A program made the position numbers and the translations under genes. Shown here in pieces: positions 7,774-14,954 of a stretch of DNA of 17,527 nucleotides. How positions within the stretch are numbered: position 1 is the first letter of the stretch; the number at the start of each line of letters is the position of its first letter. The notes below the pieces were generated by a model. That model did not search any database. It worked only from the letters and a program-made list of their open reading frames with translations, and was not told the origin of the DNA. Source of the DNA: Collinsella sp. (GTDB lineage Bacteria; Actinomycetota; Coriobacteriia; Coriobacteriales; Coriobacteriaceae); the NCBI GenBank assembly GCA_019425005.1, contig JAHYYK010000019.1:22031-39557 (forward strand). The letters run 5' to 3'.

Positions 7774-9117
7774 CTAGTTCGCCATGACGCCTTCGGTCCA
7801 AGCCTCAACGTCCTCGATGCGCAGGACGTTGGCGACCTCGGCCACGCAGTCGACGCTGGCAAGCTCGGCGGCGGCAGCCTGGACGTCCTTCTCGAGCGCG
7901 CGGTGCGTCAGGAAGATGACCGAGCAGGCATCGCTGACGCCCGACTTGCCGTCCTCGACCTGGTTGATGAGCGAGATCGAGATGTTATGCTTGGCAAAGA
8001 TGTCGACCGTCTCGGACAGGGCGCCCACGCGGTCGGCGACCTTCAGGCGCACATAGTACTTGGTCTGGAGCTCGTCCATGGGCTTAAAGGCGAGGTTGTG
8101 GCCATAGGGCTCAATCTCGGGCAGCGGAGCCACGCCGCGGCTGATCTGCTCGGAGAGCGACAGGATATCGCCCACGACGGCGCTCGCGGTGGGGAAGGAG
8201 CCTGCGCCCGCGCCGTAGAACATGGTCTCGCCCACGGCGTCGCCTACCACGTAGACGGCGTTCATGGCGCCGTTGACCTTGGCGAGCATATGGTCTGCGG
8301 GGATCAGCGTGGGATGCACGCGAACGTCGACGCCAGCGTCGGTGTTGCGGGCGATGCCGAGCAGTTTGATGGTGTAGCCGAGCTCGCGGGCCTGGGCGAT
8401 GTCCTCGGCGCCGATGGTGCGGATACCCTGCTGGTACACATCATCGGTGGTAACGCGGGTGCCAAAGCCGATGGAGGCGAGGATGGCCGTCTTGCTGGCG
8501 GCATCGAAGCCGTCGACGTCGGCGGACGGGTCGGCCTCGGCATAGCCCTTAGCCTGTGCGTCGGCGAGCACGTCAGCGTAATCGGCGCCCTCGGCGTCCA
8601 TGCGCGACAGGATGTAGTTGGTGGTGCCGTTGAGGATGCCGGCGATGGTCAGGATCTTGTTACCCACCAGGTCGTGCTCGAGTGTGCTGACAATGGGGAT
8701 GCCGCCACCGCAGCTGGCCTCGCACTTAATCTGCACGCCGCACGCACGCGCCTTCTCGGCAAGCGTCTCGACGTGACGGCCCAGCAGGGCCTTGTTGGCA
8801 GAGACGACGTGCTTGCCGTGCTCAAAGGCGGTGGTGAAGATCTCGGTCGCGGGGTGCTCGCCGCCGATGAGTTCGACGACGATATCGACGGCTGGGTCGG
8901 TGACGACGTCATGCCAGTCACTCGTAAAGGCCTCGCGCTCAATACCGGCTGCCTCGGCCTGCTCCCAGGCAAGCGCGCAGGCGCGGGTCAGCTTAAGGTC
9001 GATGCCGTAGGCTGCCAGGTACTCATCGTGGTGGCTCTTGATCAGACGGGCCACGCCGCCGCCGACGGTTCCCAGACCGATCAGACCGACGTTCACGGTG
9101 CGCAGGGATTCGCTCAT
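7774..9117 (-). CDS. hom: Homoserine dehydrogenase with C-terminal ACT domain
   Basis: Reduces aspartate semialdehyde to homoserine, the branch point to threonine, methionine and (through threonine) isoleucine. It has 447 residues. The Rossmann motif GLIGLGTVGGGV is at 11-22, followed by VVSANKALL at 104-112. The catalytic region has the usual GFDAASK pattern with Asp205 and Lys209, and the ILNGTTNYIL family signature is at 161-170. An ACT domain covers about 354-430, as in Gram-positive Hom proteins inhibited by threonine. The ATG at 9117 has AAGGAG at 6 nt spacing. The gene is monocistronic here: no thrB/thrC or aspartokinase is adjacent, and a terminator follows directly. It is divergent from the branched-chain amino acid importer. 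Confidence 0.97.
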   Translation of the reverse strand: MSESLRTVNVGLIGLGTVGGGVARLIKSHHDEYLAAYGIDLKLTRACALAWEQAEAAGIEREAFTSDWHDVVTDPAVDIVVELIGGEHPATEIFTTAFEHGKHVVSANKALLGRHVETLAEKARACGVQIKCEASCGGGIPIVSTLEHDLVGNKILTIAGILNGTTNYILSRMDAEGADYADVLADAQAKGYAEADPSADVDGFDAASKTAILASIGFGTRVTTDDVYQQGIRTIGAEDIAQARELGYTIKLLGIARNTDAGVDVRVHPTLIPADHMLAKVNGAMNAVYVVGDAVGETMFYGAGAGSFPTASAVVGDILSLSEQISRGVAPLPEIEPYGHNLAFKPMDELQTKYYVRLKVADRVGALSETVDIFAKHNISISLINQVEDGKSGVSDACSVIFLTHRALEKDVQAAAAELASVDCVAEVANVLRIEDVEAWTEGVMAN

Positions 9118-9171
9118 AGATAGCTCCTTCGTGCATCTTATGGATGGATTAACCGCTTAAAGGTTGAGTGC

Positions 9172-9177
9172 ATTCTA
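9172..9177 (-). promoter_or_regulatory. Candidate -10 box of hom
   Basis: Minus-strand TAGAAT lies 55 bp upstream of the hom start. No good -35 is present at 16-18 bp, so it is only a -10 match. The rest of the 251-bp divergent spacer (9118-9368) holds no clear plus-strand promoter or terminator that I could identify. Confidence 0.4.
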
Positions 9178-9368
9178 GCGTGAACCGGGGGCGCGTGCTC
9201 GCCAGGCAACAGGAGCCGCACAAAACGGCACCCCCGAAACGCTGCGGAAACATTGGAAACACGCTCGCTACAAACGGACTTCCGTAACAAACTGTCAACG
9301 TTTGCGCCATAAGGTTTGCCCTGTACCGCAAGACGGCCGCACCGCGGCCAGCGAAAAAGGGGGACACC

Positions 9369-10535
9369 ATGTTCAACATCAACAGCACGCTCAGCCGTAG
9401 GAACTTTCTCGCCGGCGCTGCGGCGCTCGGCAGCACCGCCGCACTCGCTGGTTGCTCGTCGGGTGGCTCGGACGGCGGCACCGCCGATGACGGCAAGACC
9501 TTCAAGATCGGTGTCATCGGCCCTCGGACCGGCGCCGCGGCAACCTATGGCGTTTCGGCCGAGAAGGGTGCCAAGCTTGCCGCCAAGGATTTCTCGACCA
9601 AGGACCTCAAACTCTCGCTTAAGTCCGAGGATGACGTCGCCGACGGCGAGAAGGCTATCAACGCTTTCAATACCCTGTGCGACTGGGGCATGCAGGCGCT
9701 CGTCGGCCCCGTCACGACTGGTGCCGCCGTCGCTGTCTCGGGCGAGATCGCCGACGATATGCTCATGGTCACGCCCTCTGCTTCGTCCCTCGACGTCACC
9801 AAGGACAAGACCACGGTTTTCCAGGTTTGCTTTACCGACCCCACCATGGGCGCGAGTGCTGCCAAGTTTTTGGCCGAGAAGTATGCAGACGCCAAGATCG
9901 CCCTGTTCTACAACTCCGGCGATACGTACAGCTCGGGTGTTGCCGATGCCTTTGCCGAGCAGGCCAAGGAGTCCAAACTTGATATCGTCGATACCGAGAC
10001 CTTTAAGGACGACTCCTCCACGAGCTTTACCAACCAGCTCACCAAGGCCAAGGAGGCCGGCGCCACGCTCATCTTTGCGCCGATCTACTACACGCCGGCG
10101 TCCGTTTTGCTCAAGAACGCCAAGGACATGGGATACGACATGACCCTCATGGGTACCGACGGCATGGACGGCCTGCTCTCCGTTGAGGGCTTCGACACCT
10201 CCCTTGCCGAGGGCGTGCTGCTCATGACCCCGTTCTCTGCCGACGATGAGAAGAACGCCGACTTTGTCAAGGCATATAAGGACGCCTACGACGAGACGCC
10301 CAACCAGTTTGCCGCCGATGCCTATGACTGCGTCCATGCGATTGTCGAGGCTATCGATAAGGCAGACATCGATATTACGGCCGACGGCGCCGACATTGCC
10401 GGCGACCTCGCCAAGGCCATGCGTAAAATCAAGATCGAGGGCCTGACGGGCGAGCTCACGTGGAACGACGAGGGCCAAGTCGAAAAGCCTGCTACGGCCT
10501 ATGTGATTCAGGACGGCAAGTACATCGCTGCCTAA
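9369..10535 (+). CDS. Branched-chain amino acid-type ABC substrate-binding lipoprotein (copy 1)
   Basis: Extracytoplasmic ligand-binding protein of the LivJ/LivK (periplasmic-binding type I) family, delivering amino acids to the LivHMGF importer encoded downstream. It has 388 residues. The N-terminus has a twin-arginine-like stretch SRRNFL (9-14), a short hydrophobic segment and the lipobox LAGC with Cys29, so a membrane-anchored lipoprotein, possibly Tat-exported, is expected. A Ser/Gly/Asp-rich linker is followed by the domain starting at about residue 44 (TFKIGVIGP). TPSASS and FYNSGD..SSG blocks are typical ligand-pocket segments. It is roughly 70% identical by eye to the next gene. The start has AGGGGG at 5 nt spacing. 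No terminator is visible after it; a 271-bp spacer follows. The ligand could be leucine, isoleucine, valine or another amino acid. Confidence 0.93.
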   Translation: MFNINSTLSRRNFLAGAAALGSTAALAGCSSGGSDGGTADDGKTFKIGVIGPRTGAAATYGVSAEKGAKLAAKDFSTKDLKLSLKSEDDVADGEKAINAFNTLCDWGMQALVGPVTTGAAVAVSGEIADDMLMVTPSASSLDVTKDKTTVFQVCFTDPTMGASAAKFLAEKYADAKIALFYNSGDTYSSGVADAFAEQAKESKLDIVDTETFKDDSSTSFTNQLTKAKEAGATLIFAPIYYTPASVLLKNAKDMGYDMTLMGTDGMDGLLSVEGFDTSLAEGVLLMTPFSADDEKNADFVKAYKDAYDETPNQFAADAYDCVHAIVEAIDKADIDITADGADIAGDLAKAMRKIKIEGLTGELTWNDEGQVEKPATAYVIQDGKYIAA

Positions 10536-10619
10536 GTGCGCATAAAACGCGACCGGTGAGGCTGTATTATTCAGGGCAGGGACGCTTGTAACAGAATGGA
10601 AACATTACTTTTACATAAT

Positions 10620-10709
10620 AAAGTGGCATTACTGCATAAAATAATAGAAATACGCAGAAACATGGATAAATGAACAAATCCAAAGAAAAGTTGAAATAAT
10701 CGCCACTTT
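10620..10709 (+). promoter_or_regulatory. Widely spaced inverted repeat in AT-rich spacer
   Basis: AAAGTGGC (10620-10627) and GCCACTTT (10702-10709) are perfect 8-bp inverted arms 74 bp apart, in a stretch far richer in A and T than the rest of the window. The right arm falls in the spacer of the candidate promoter of the second binding-protein gene. It could be paired half-sites for a looping regulator, or coincidence. Confidence 0.35.
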
Positions 10710-10718
10710 TCCTAACTA
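10691..10718 (+). promoter_or_regulatory. Candidate promoter of the second binding-protein gene
   Basis: TTGAAA (10691-10696), 16 bp spacer, TAACTA (10713-10718). The -35 is good and the -10 weak; a TACTAT at 10726-10731 is an alternative -10 without a good -35. Strong A/T richness upstream is typical of promoter regions in GC-rich genomes. This would let copy 2 and the downstream transport genes be transcribed apart from copy 1. Confidence 0.4.
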
Positions 10719-10739
10719 AAGCGTCTACTATTTTGCGAA

Positions 10740-10785
10740 CGCCGAACACGGCGAAGGATGGCCTGTCGGGTAACCAAAACCCGAC
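10740..10785 (+). promoter_or_regulatory. Two leader hairpins before the second binding-protein gene
   Basis: CGCCG/CGGCG (10740-10753, 4-nt loop) and GTCGGGT/ACCCGAC (10765-10785, 7-nt loop) are perfect small stems in the presumed 5' UTR. The second ends just before the purine-rich ribosome site. They may stabilise the mRNA or affect translation. Neither is followed by a proper T-run. Confidence 0.4.
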
Positions 10786-10806
10786 GAGATTTGAGAGGAG
10801 AGCCGC

Positions 10807-11994
10807 ATGTCGAGCCTCACCGGTAAGTCATTGAACCCTGTTATGAATCGCAGGAGTGTTATCGCGAGCGCAGCAGGTCTGGGGGCGATGTCCATTCTAG
10901 CTGGCTGCTCCTCCAACGGCGGCGACAGCGGTTCCGCTTCGGGCGACGCTTCGTTTAAGATCGGCACCATCGGCCCGCTGACCGGCGCCAACGCGTCCTA
11001 CGGCAAGTCCGTTACCCAGGGTGTCGAGCTTGGCTGCAAGGATTTCTCGACCAAGGAGCTGCCGCTTGCCAGCAAGGCCGAGGATGACCAGGCCGATGGC
11101 GAGAAGGCCGTCAACGCCTTCAACACCCTGCTCGACTGGGGCATGCAGGCCCTCGTCGGCCCGACCACCACGGGTGCGTCGGTTGCCGTTGCCGCAGAGT
11201 GTGGTAACGACCCCAAGACGTTCATGATCACCCCGTCCGCGTCCTCCGAGGACGTCACCGACGGCAAGGATTGCGTCTTCCAGGTTTGCTTCACCGACCC
11301 CAACCAGGGTGTCAACGCTGCCAAGTTCCTGGCGCAGAAGTATGCGGACGAGAAGTTCGTGCTGTTCTATAACTCCGGCGACGCCTATTCTTCGGGTATC
11401 GCAGATTCCTTTAAGGCCCAGGCCGCTGAGTCCAAGCTCGAGGTTGTTGACGAGGAGACCTTTAAGGACGACTCCGCCACGAGCTTTACCAACCAGCTGA
11501 CCAAGGCCAAGCAGGCCGGCGCCACCATGATCTTTGCGCCGATCTACTACACGCCGGCGTCCGTCCTGCTCAAGAATGCCAAGGACATGGGCTACAACGT
11601 CAAGATGATGGGCTGCGACGGCATGGACGGCATCCTGGGCGTTGAGGGCTTCGACACCTCTCTTGCCGAGGGTCTGCTGCTCATGACCCCGTTCTCCGCC
11701 GACGACGAGAAGAACGCCGACTTCGTCAACGCTTACAAGGATAAGTACGGCGATACTCCCGACCAGTTTGCCGCCGACGCCTACGACGGCGTGCACGCGG
11801 TGGCCGAGGCCCTCAAGGAGGCCGGTCTTGGTGTCGACGCCGACCCGACCGAGGTCGCCGAGAAGCTGCCCGAGGCCATGTGCAACATTACCGTTGACGG
11901 TCTGACCGGCAAGCTCACCTGGAACGATAAGGGTCAGGTCCAGAAGGACCCCACGGCGTACGTCATCACCGACGGTAAGTACGTACAGGCCTAA
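10807..11994 (+). CDS. Branched-chain amino acid-type ABC substrate-binding lipoprotein (copy 2)
   Basis: Paralogue of the preceding gene, 395 residues, same expected role as extracytoplasmic receptor for the LivHMGF importer. The N-terminus carries an RR pair (NRRSVIA, 14-20) and the lipobox LAGC with Cys34, so Tat-type lipoprotein export is again plausible. Long blocks match copy 1, for example FTNQLTKAKQAGAT and IYYTPASVLLKNAKDMGY. Differences fall in likely pocket regions: GCDGMDG here against GTDGMDG in copy 1, and PSASSED against PSASSLD. The chosen ATG has GAGAGGAGA upstream; an internal in-frame ATG at residue 13 would still keep the RR pair but has no comparable ribosome site. It is followed by two hairpins and then livH. 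Confidence 0.93.
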   Translation: MSSLTGKSLNPVMNRRSVIASAAGLGAMSILAGCSSNGGDSGSASGDASFKIGTIGPLTGANASYGKSVTQGVELGCKDFSTKELPLASKAEDDQADGEKAVNAFNTLLDWGMQALVGPTTTGASVAVAAECGNDPKTFMITPSASSEDVTDGKDCVFQVCFTDPNQGVNAAKFLAQKYADEKFVLFYNSGDAYSSGIADSFKAQAAESKLEVVDEETFKDDSATSFTNQLTKAKQAGATMIFAPIYYTPASVLLKNAKDMGYNVKMMGCDGMDGILGVEGFDTSLAEGLLLMTPFSADDEKNADFVNAYKDKYGDTPDQFAADAYDGVHAVAEALKEAGLGVDADPTEVAEKLPEAMCNITVDGLTGKLTWNDKGQVQKDPTAYVITDGKYVQA

Positions 11995-12026
11995 TAGGCC
12001 GCCTTACATAGAGCGGTTTTGATCCC

Positions 12027-12056
12027 AAGCAGGGGAGGTTTTGGCCTTCCCTGCTT
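12027..12056 (+). terminator. Hairpin after the second binding-protein gene, possible attenuator
   Basis: A 12-bp stem with one G-U pair (12027-12038 with 12045-12056) and a 6-nt loop, 32 bp after the stop codon. It is followed by GCTTGCTTGG, not a clean T-run, so it may be a partial terminator or a 3'-end stabiliser that keeps the binding-protein mRNA more abundant than the livHMGF part. Confidence 0.5.
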
Positions 12057-12067
12057 GCTTGGTATCT

Positions 12068-12087
12068 AGGGACGATGTAACGTCCCT
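12068..12087 (+). terminator. Second small hairpin before livH
   Basis: AGGGACG (12068-12074) and CGTCCCT (12081-12087) form a perfect 7-bp stem with a 6-nt loop, followed by GTTTCAT. Together with the preceding hairpin it lies in the 139-bp spacer before livH. Possible weak terminator or leader structure. Confidence 0.35.
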
Positions 12088-12133
12088 GTTTCATACATCA
12101 ACTGGAAACCTATTCGAAAGGGGGATGTGGAAC

Positions 12134-13015
12134 ATGACGGTCTTTATCCAATACCTGGTCAACGGCCTGTCCATGGGCAGCGTCTACGCCATCATCGCGT
12201 TAGGCTACACCATGGTCTACGGTATCGCCAAGATGCTGAACTTCGCTCACGGCGACGTCATCATGGTCGGTGCCTATGTCTCGTTCTGCGCCACGTCGTA
12301 TCTCGGCCTCCCGGGCTGGGCATCTGTAATTCTCTCTTGTGTGGTCTGCACGGTTCTCGGTGTTCTCATCGAGGGTCTGGCATACAAGCCGCTGCGCCAA
12401 GCAGGCCCGCTGGCCGTTCTGATCACGGCCATCGGCGTGTCCTACTTCCTGCAGAACGCCGCGCAGCTTCTGTGGGGCGCCACGCCCAAGAACTTCACTT
12501 CGCTCGTCACCTTCCCGGTGCCGGAGTTCTTGGCCAAGTTCAACGTAAGCGCCGTCTCGCTCGTCACCATCGTCGCCTGTCTGGTTATCATGGCCGGTCT
12601 GATGTTCTTTACAGGTAAGACCAAGATGGGCAAAGCCATGCGCGCCGTGTCCGAGGACAAGGCCGCCGCTCAGCTCATGGGCATCTACGTCAACCGCACC
12701 ATCTCGATGACGTTCGCCATCGGCTCCGCCCTTGCCGCCATCGCCGGCGTGCTGCTGTGCTCCTACTCGCCGGTGCTGCAGCCCACGACGGGTGCCATGC
12801 CTGGCATCAAGGCCTTCGATGCCGCTGTCTTCGGTGGCATCGGCTCCATCCCCGGTGCCTTTGTCGGTGGCATTCTCATCGGTATCATCGAGGCGATGGC
12901 ACAGGCTTATATTTCCACGAGCCTTGCCAACTCCATCGTCTTTGGTGTTTTGATCATCGTCCTGCTCGTCAAGCCTGCCGGCCTCTTGGGCAAGTACGTC
13001 CCCGAGAAGGTGTAG
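12134..13015 (+). CDS. livH: Branched-chain amino acid ABC transporter permease LivH
   Basis: One of the two membrane subunits of the importer, 293 residues. The opening VNGLSMGSVYAIIALGYTMV and the following NFAHGD motif are hallmarks of LivH. A cytoplasmic coupling loop is visible as GKAMRAVSEDKAAAQLMGI before the last helices, and the C-terminal GGIGSIPGAFVGG and KPAGLLGK motifs are typical. I use the ATG at 12134, preceded by AAGGGGG about 9 nt upstream. The longer open frame to 12041 adds 31 residues that run through a hairpin and look non-coding. livM starts right after the stop codon, so the two permeases are probably translationally coupled. Confidence 0.95.
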   Translation: MTVFIQYLVNGLSMGSVYAIIALGYTMVYGIAKMLNFAHGDVIMVGAYVSFCATSYLGLPGWASVILSCVVCTVLGVLIEGLAYKPLRQAGPLAVLITAIGVSYFLQNAAQLLWGATPKNFTSLVTFPVPEFLAKFNVSAVSLVTIVACLVIMAGLMFFTGKTKMGKAMRAVSEDKAAAQLMGIYVNRTISMTFAIGSALAAIAGVLLCSYSPVLQPTTGAMPGIKAFDAAVFGGIGSIPGAFVGGILIGIIEAMAQAYISTSLANSIVFGVLIIVLLVKPAGLLGKYVPEKV

Positions 13016-14104
13016 GTGAGCGTTATGAAGTTTCTTAAAGGCAAGCAGACGCGTCACGACTTTGTTACGTACGCCATGTGCCTTGTGGCGTTCGCCATCG
13101 TGTTCTTTATGCAGTCTAACCACATGATTCCGCGCATGATCGCCGGTCAGCTGGTTCCCATCACGGCCTATATCGTCATGGCCATCTCGCTCAACCTCGT
13201 CGTCGGCATCGCGGGCGATCTGTCGCTGGGCCACGCGGGCTTTATGAGCGTCGGCGCCTATACGGGAATCGTCACCGCCGTCGCGCTGGAGAGCGCCGTT
13301 CCGTCCGATCCGATGCGCCTTATCATCAGCATTGTGGTCGGCGCCATCGCTGCCGCCATCCTGGGCTTCTTGATCGGCATCCCGGTCCTTCGCCTGAGCG
13401 GCGATTACCTGGCTATCGTGACGCTGGCCTTTGGCGAGATTATCAAAGAGATCGTCACCTGCCTTATCGTGGGCGTCGACTCCCACGGCCTGCATGTGAT
13501 CTTTAACATCACGGGCAACTCCACGATCGACGACCTGCACCTGCTCGAGGACGGCACCGCCATCATCAAGGGCGCCCAGGGCGCCTCGGGCGTGTCGACG
13601 TACTCGACCTTCCTTGCCGGTGCCATCTTGGTCATGGTCGCACTCGTGATCGTGCTCAACCTGGTGCGCAGCCGTACCGGCCGTGCCATCATGGCCGTGC
13701 GCGATAACAAGATTGCAGCCGAGTCCGTAGGCATCTCCGTCACCGAGTACCGCATGATCGCCTTCGTGGTTTCCGCTGCCCTCGCCGGTGCTGCCGGAGC
13801 CCTGTTCGGCGGTAACTTCTCGCAGCTTTCCGCCACTAAGTTCGACTTCAATACGTCCATCCTCATTCTGGTGTTCGTGGTCCTGGGCGGCCTGGGCAAC
13901 ATGCGCGGCTCCGTTATCGCCGCGGCGCTGCTCACGGTGCTCCCCGAGCTGCTCCGTCAGTTCTCGGACTACCGCATGCTCATCTACGCCATCGTGTTGA
14001 TTCTGGTCATGGTCTTTACTAACAACCCACAGCTCAAGGCGCTCTTCGCACGCATTAAGGACCGCTTTGCTTCCAAGAAGGAGGTGGCAGCCGATGCCCA
14101 GTAA
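13016..14104 (+). CDS. livM: Branched-chain amino acid ABC transporter permease LivM
   Basis: Second membrane subunit, 362 residues, pairing with LivH. Diagnostic segments include AISLNLVVGIAGDLSLGHAG in the N-terminal half, GIPVLRLSGDYLAIVTLAFG in the middle, the coupling loop GRAIMAVRDNKIAAESVGI, and the late LGGLGNMRGSVIAA helix region. It ends in a short charged tail. Start choice is open. GTG at 13016 follows the livH stop directly with GAGAAGG 5 nt upstream; ATG at 13025 has AGGTGA upstream and would shorten the protein by three residues. The 3' end overlaps livG by 11 bp. Confidence 0.94.
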   Translation: MSVMKFLKGKQTRHDFVTYAMCLVAFAIVFFMQSNHMIPRMIAGQLVPITAYIVMAISLNLVVGIAGDLSLGHAGFMSVGAYTGIVTAVALESAVPSDPMRLIISIVVGAIAAAILGFLIGIPVLRLSGDYLAIVTLAFGEIIKEIVTCLIVGVDSHGLHVIFNITGNSTIDDLHLLEDGTAIIKGAQGASGVSTYSTFLAGAILVMVALVIVLNLVRSRTGRAIMAVRDNKIAAESVGISVTEYRMIAFVVSAALAGAAGALFGGNFSQLSATKFDFNTSILILVFVVLGGLGNMRGSVIAAALLTVLPELLRQFSDYRMLIYAIVLILVMVFTNNPQLKALFARIKDRFASKKEVAADAQ

Positions 14105-14954
14105 GTTTGAGTTCAACAAGGGCAAGATGGTCCCGTATCCTTCTGGCGCCATCGTTCCCGACCGCGACCTGGGCCAGCGCCCGGCGCTCGAGTGCATCCA
14201 CCTGGGCATTGAATTCGGCGGCCTTAAGGCGGTCGACGACTTTAGCCTGACCATCGGCAAGACTGAGATCGCCGGTCTTATCGGCCCCAACGGTGCCGGC
14301 AAGACCACGGTCTTCAACCTGCTCACCAAGGTGTACCAGCCTACGCACGGCACCATCCTGCTCGACGGTGAGGACACTTCGGGCAAGTCGGTCTACCAGG
14401 TCAACCGCATGGGTATTGCCCGTACGTTCCAGAACATTCGCCTGTTCAACACCATGACGGTGGAGGACAACGTTAAGGTTGGCCTGCACAACCAGGAGCG
14501 CTACTCCGGTTTTGAGGGCGTGCTGCGCCTGCCGACGTATTGGAAGCACGAGAAGGCCGCCCACGAGCGCGCCATGGAGCTGCTGTCCATTTTTGACATG
14601 GAGCACCTGGCAAATGAACAGGCCGGATCGCTGCCTTACGGCGCCCAGCGTCGTCTGGAAATCGTCCGCGCGCTTGCCACCAACCCCAAGTTGCTGCTGC
14701 TCGACGAGCCTGCCGCCGGCATGAACCCGTCCGAGACCGCGGAGCTCATGGAGAACATCGTCAAGATTCGCGACACCTTTGGCATTGCCATCATGCTCAT
14801 TGAGCACGACATGTCGCTCGTCATGAACATCTGCGAGGGCATCTGCGTGCTCAACTTTGGTAAGGTCATCGCCAAGGGCACGGCCGAGGAGATCCAGAAC
14901 AACGACGCTGTTATTGAGGCGTATCTGGGCAAGCAGGATAAGGGGGAGAACTAA
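14094..14954 (+). CDS. livG: Branched-chain amino acid ABC transporter ATPase LivG
   Basis: Cytoplasmic ATPase subunit of the importer, 286 residues. Walker A GPNGAGKTT at 64-72, Q-loop Gln113, LivG-type signature LPYGAQRRLEI at 180-190 (the LSGGQ position), Walker B LLLLDEP at 200-206, and switch His238 in IEHD. About 32 residues precede the usual LivG beginning (here LECIHLGIEFGGLKAV from residue 32), so the N-terminus is longer than in E. coli. I chose the ATG at 14094 because AAGGAGG lies 9 nt upstream, inside the end of livM. The 11-bp overlap with livM and direct contact with livF show a tightly coupled operon. Confidence 0.95.
   Translation: MPSKFEFNKGKMVPYPSGAIVPDRDLGQRPALECIHLGIEFGGLKAVDDFSLTIGKTEIAGLIGPNGAGKTTVFNLLTKVYQPTHGTILLDGEDTSGKSVYQVNRMGIARTFQNIRLFNTMTVEDNVKVGLHNQERYSGFEGVLRLPTYWKHEKAAHERAMELLSIFDMEHLANEQAGSLPYGAQRRLEIVRALATNPKLLLLDEPAAGMNPSETAELMENIVKIRDTFGIAIMLIEHDMSLVMNICEGICVLNFGKVIAKGTAEEIQNNDAVIEAYLGKQDKGEN

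Noticed and set aside
7903..9123. A 406-codon plus-strand frame opposite hom
   Set aside because: Antisense shadow of a clear homoserine dehydrogenase.
9138..10478. A 446-codon minus-strand frame opposite the first binding-protein gene
   Set aside because: Antisense shadow; a similar one occurs opposite the paralogue at 10897-11796, as expected from shared codon use.
12041..12133. 31-residue N-terminal extension of LivH
   Set aside because: The frame runs through a hairpin and has no ribosome site; the ATG at 12134 gives the standard LivH beginning.
12200..14386. A 728-codon minus-strand frame opposite livH, livM and the start of livG
   Set aside because: It is the antisense shadow of three well-supported transporter genes, very rich in Asp, Gly and His, with no domain or start signal.
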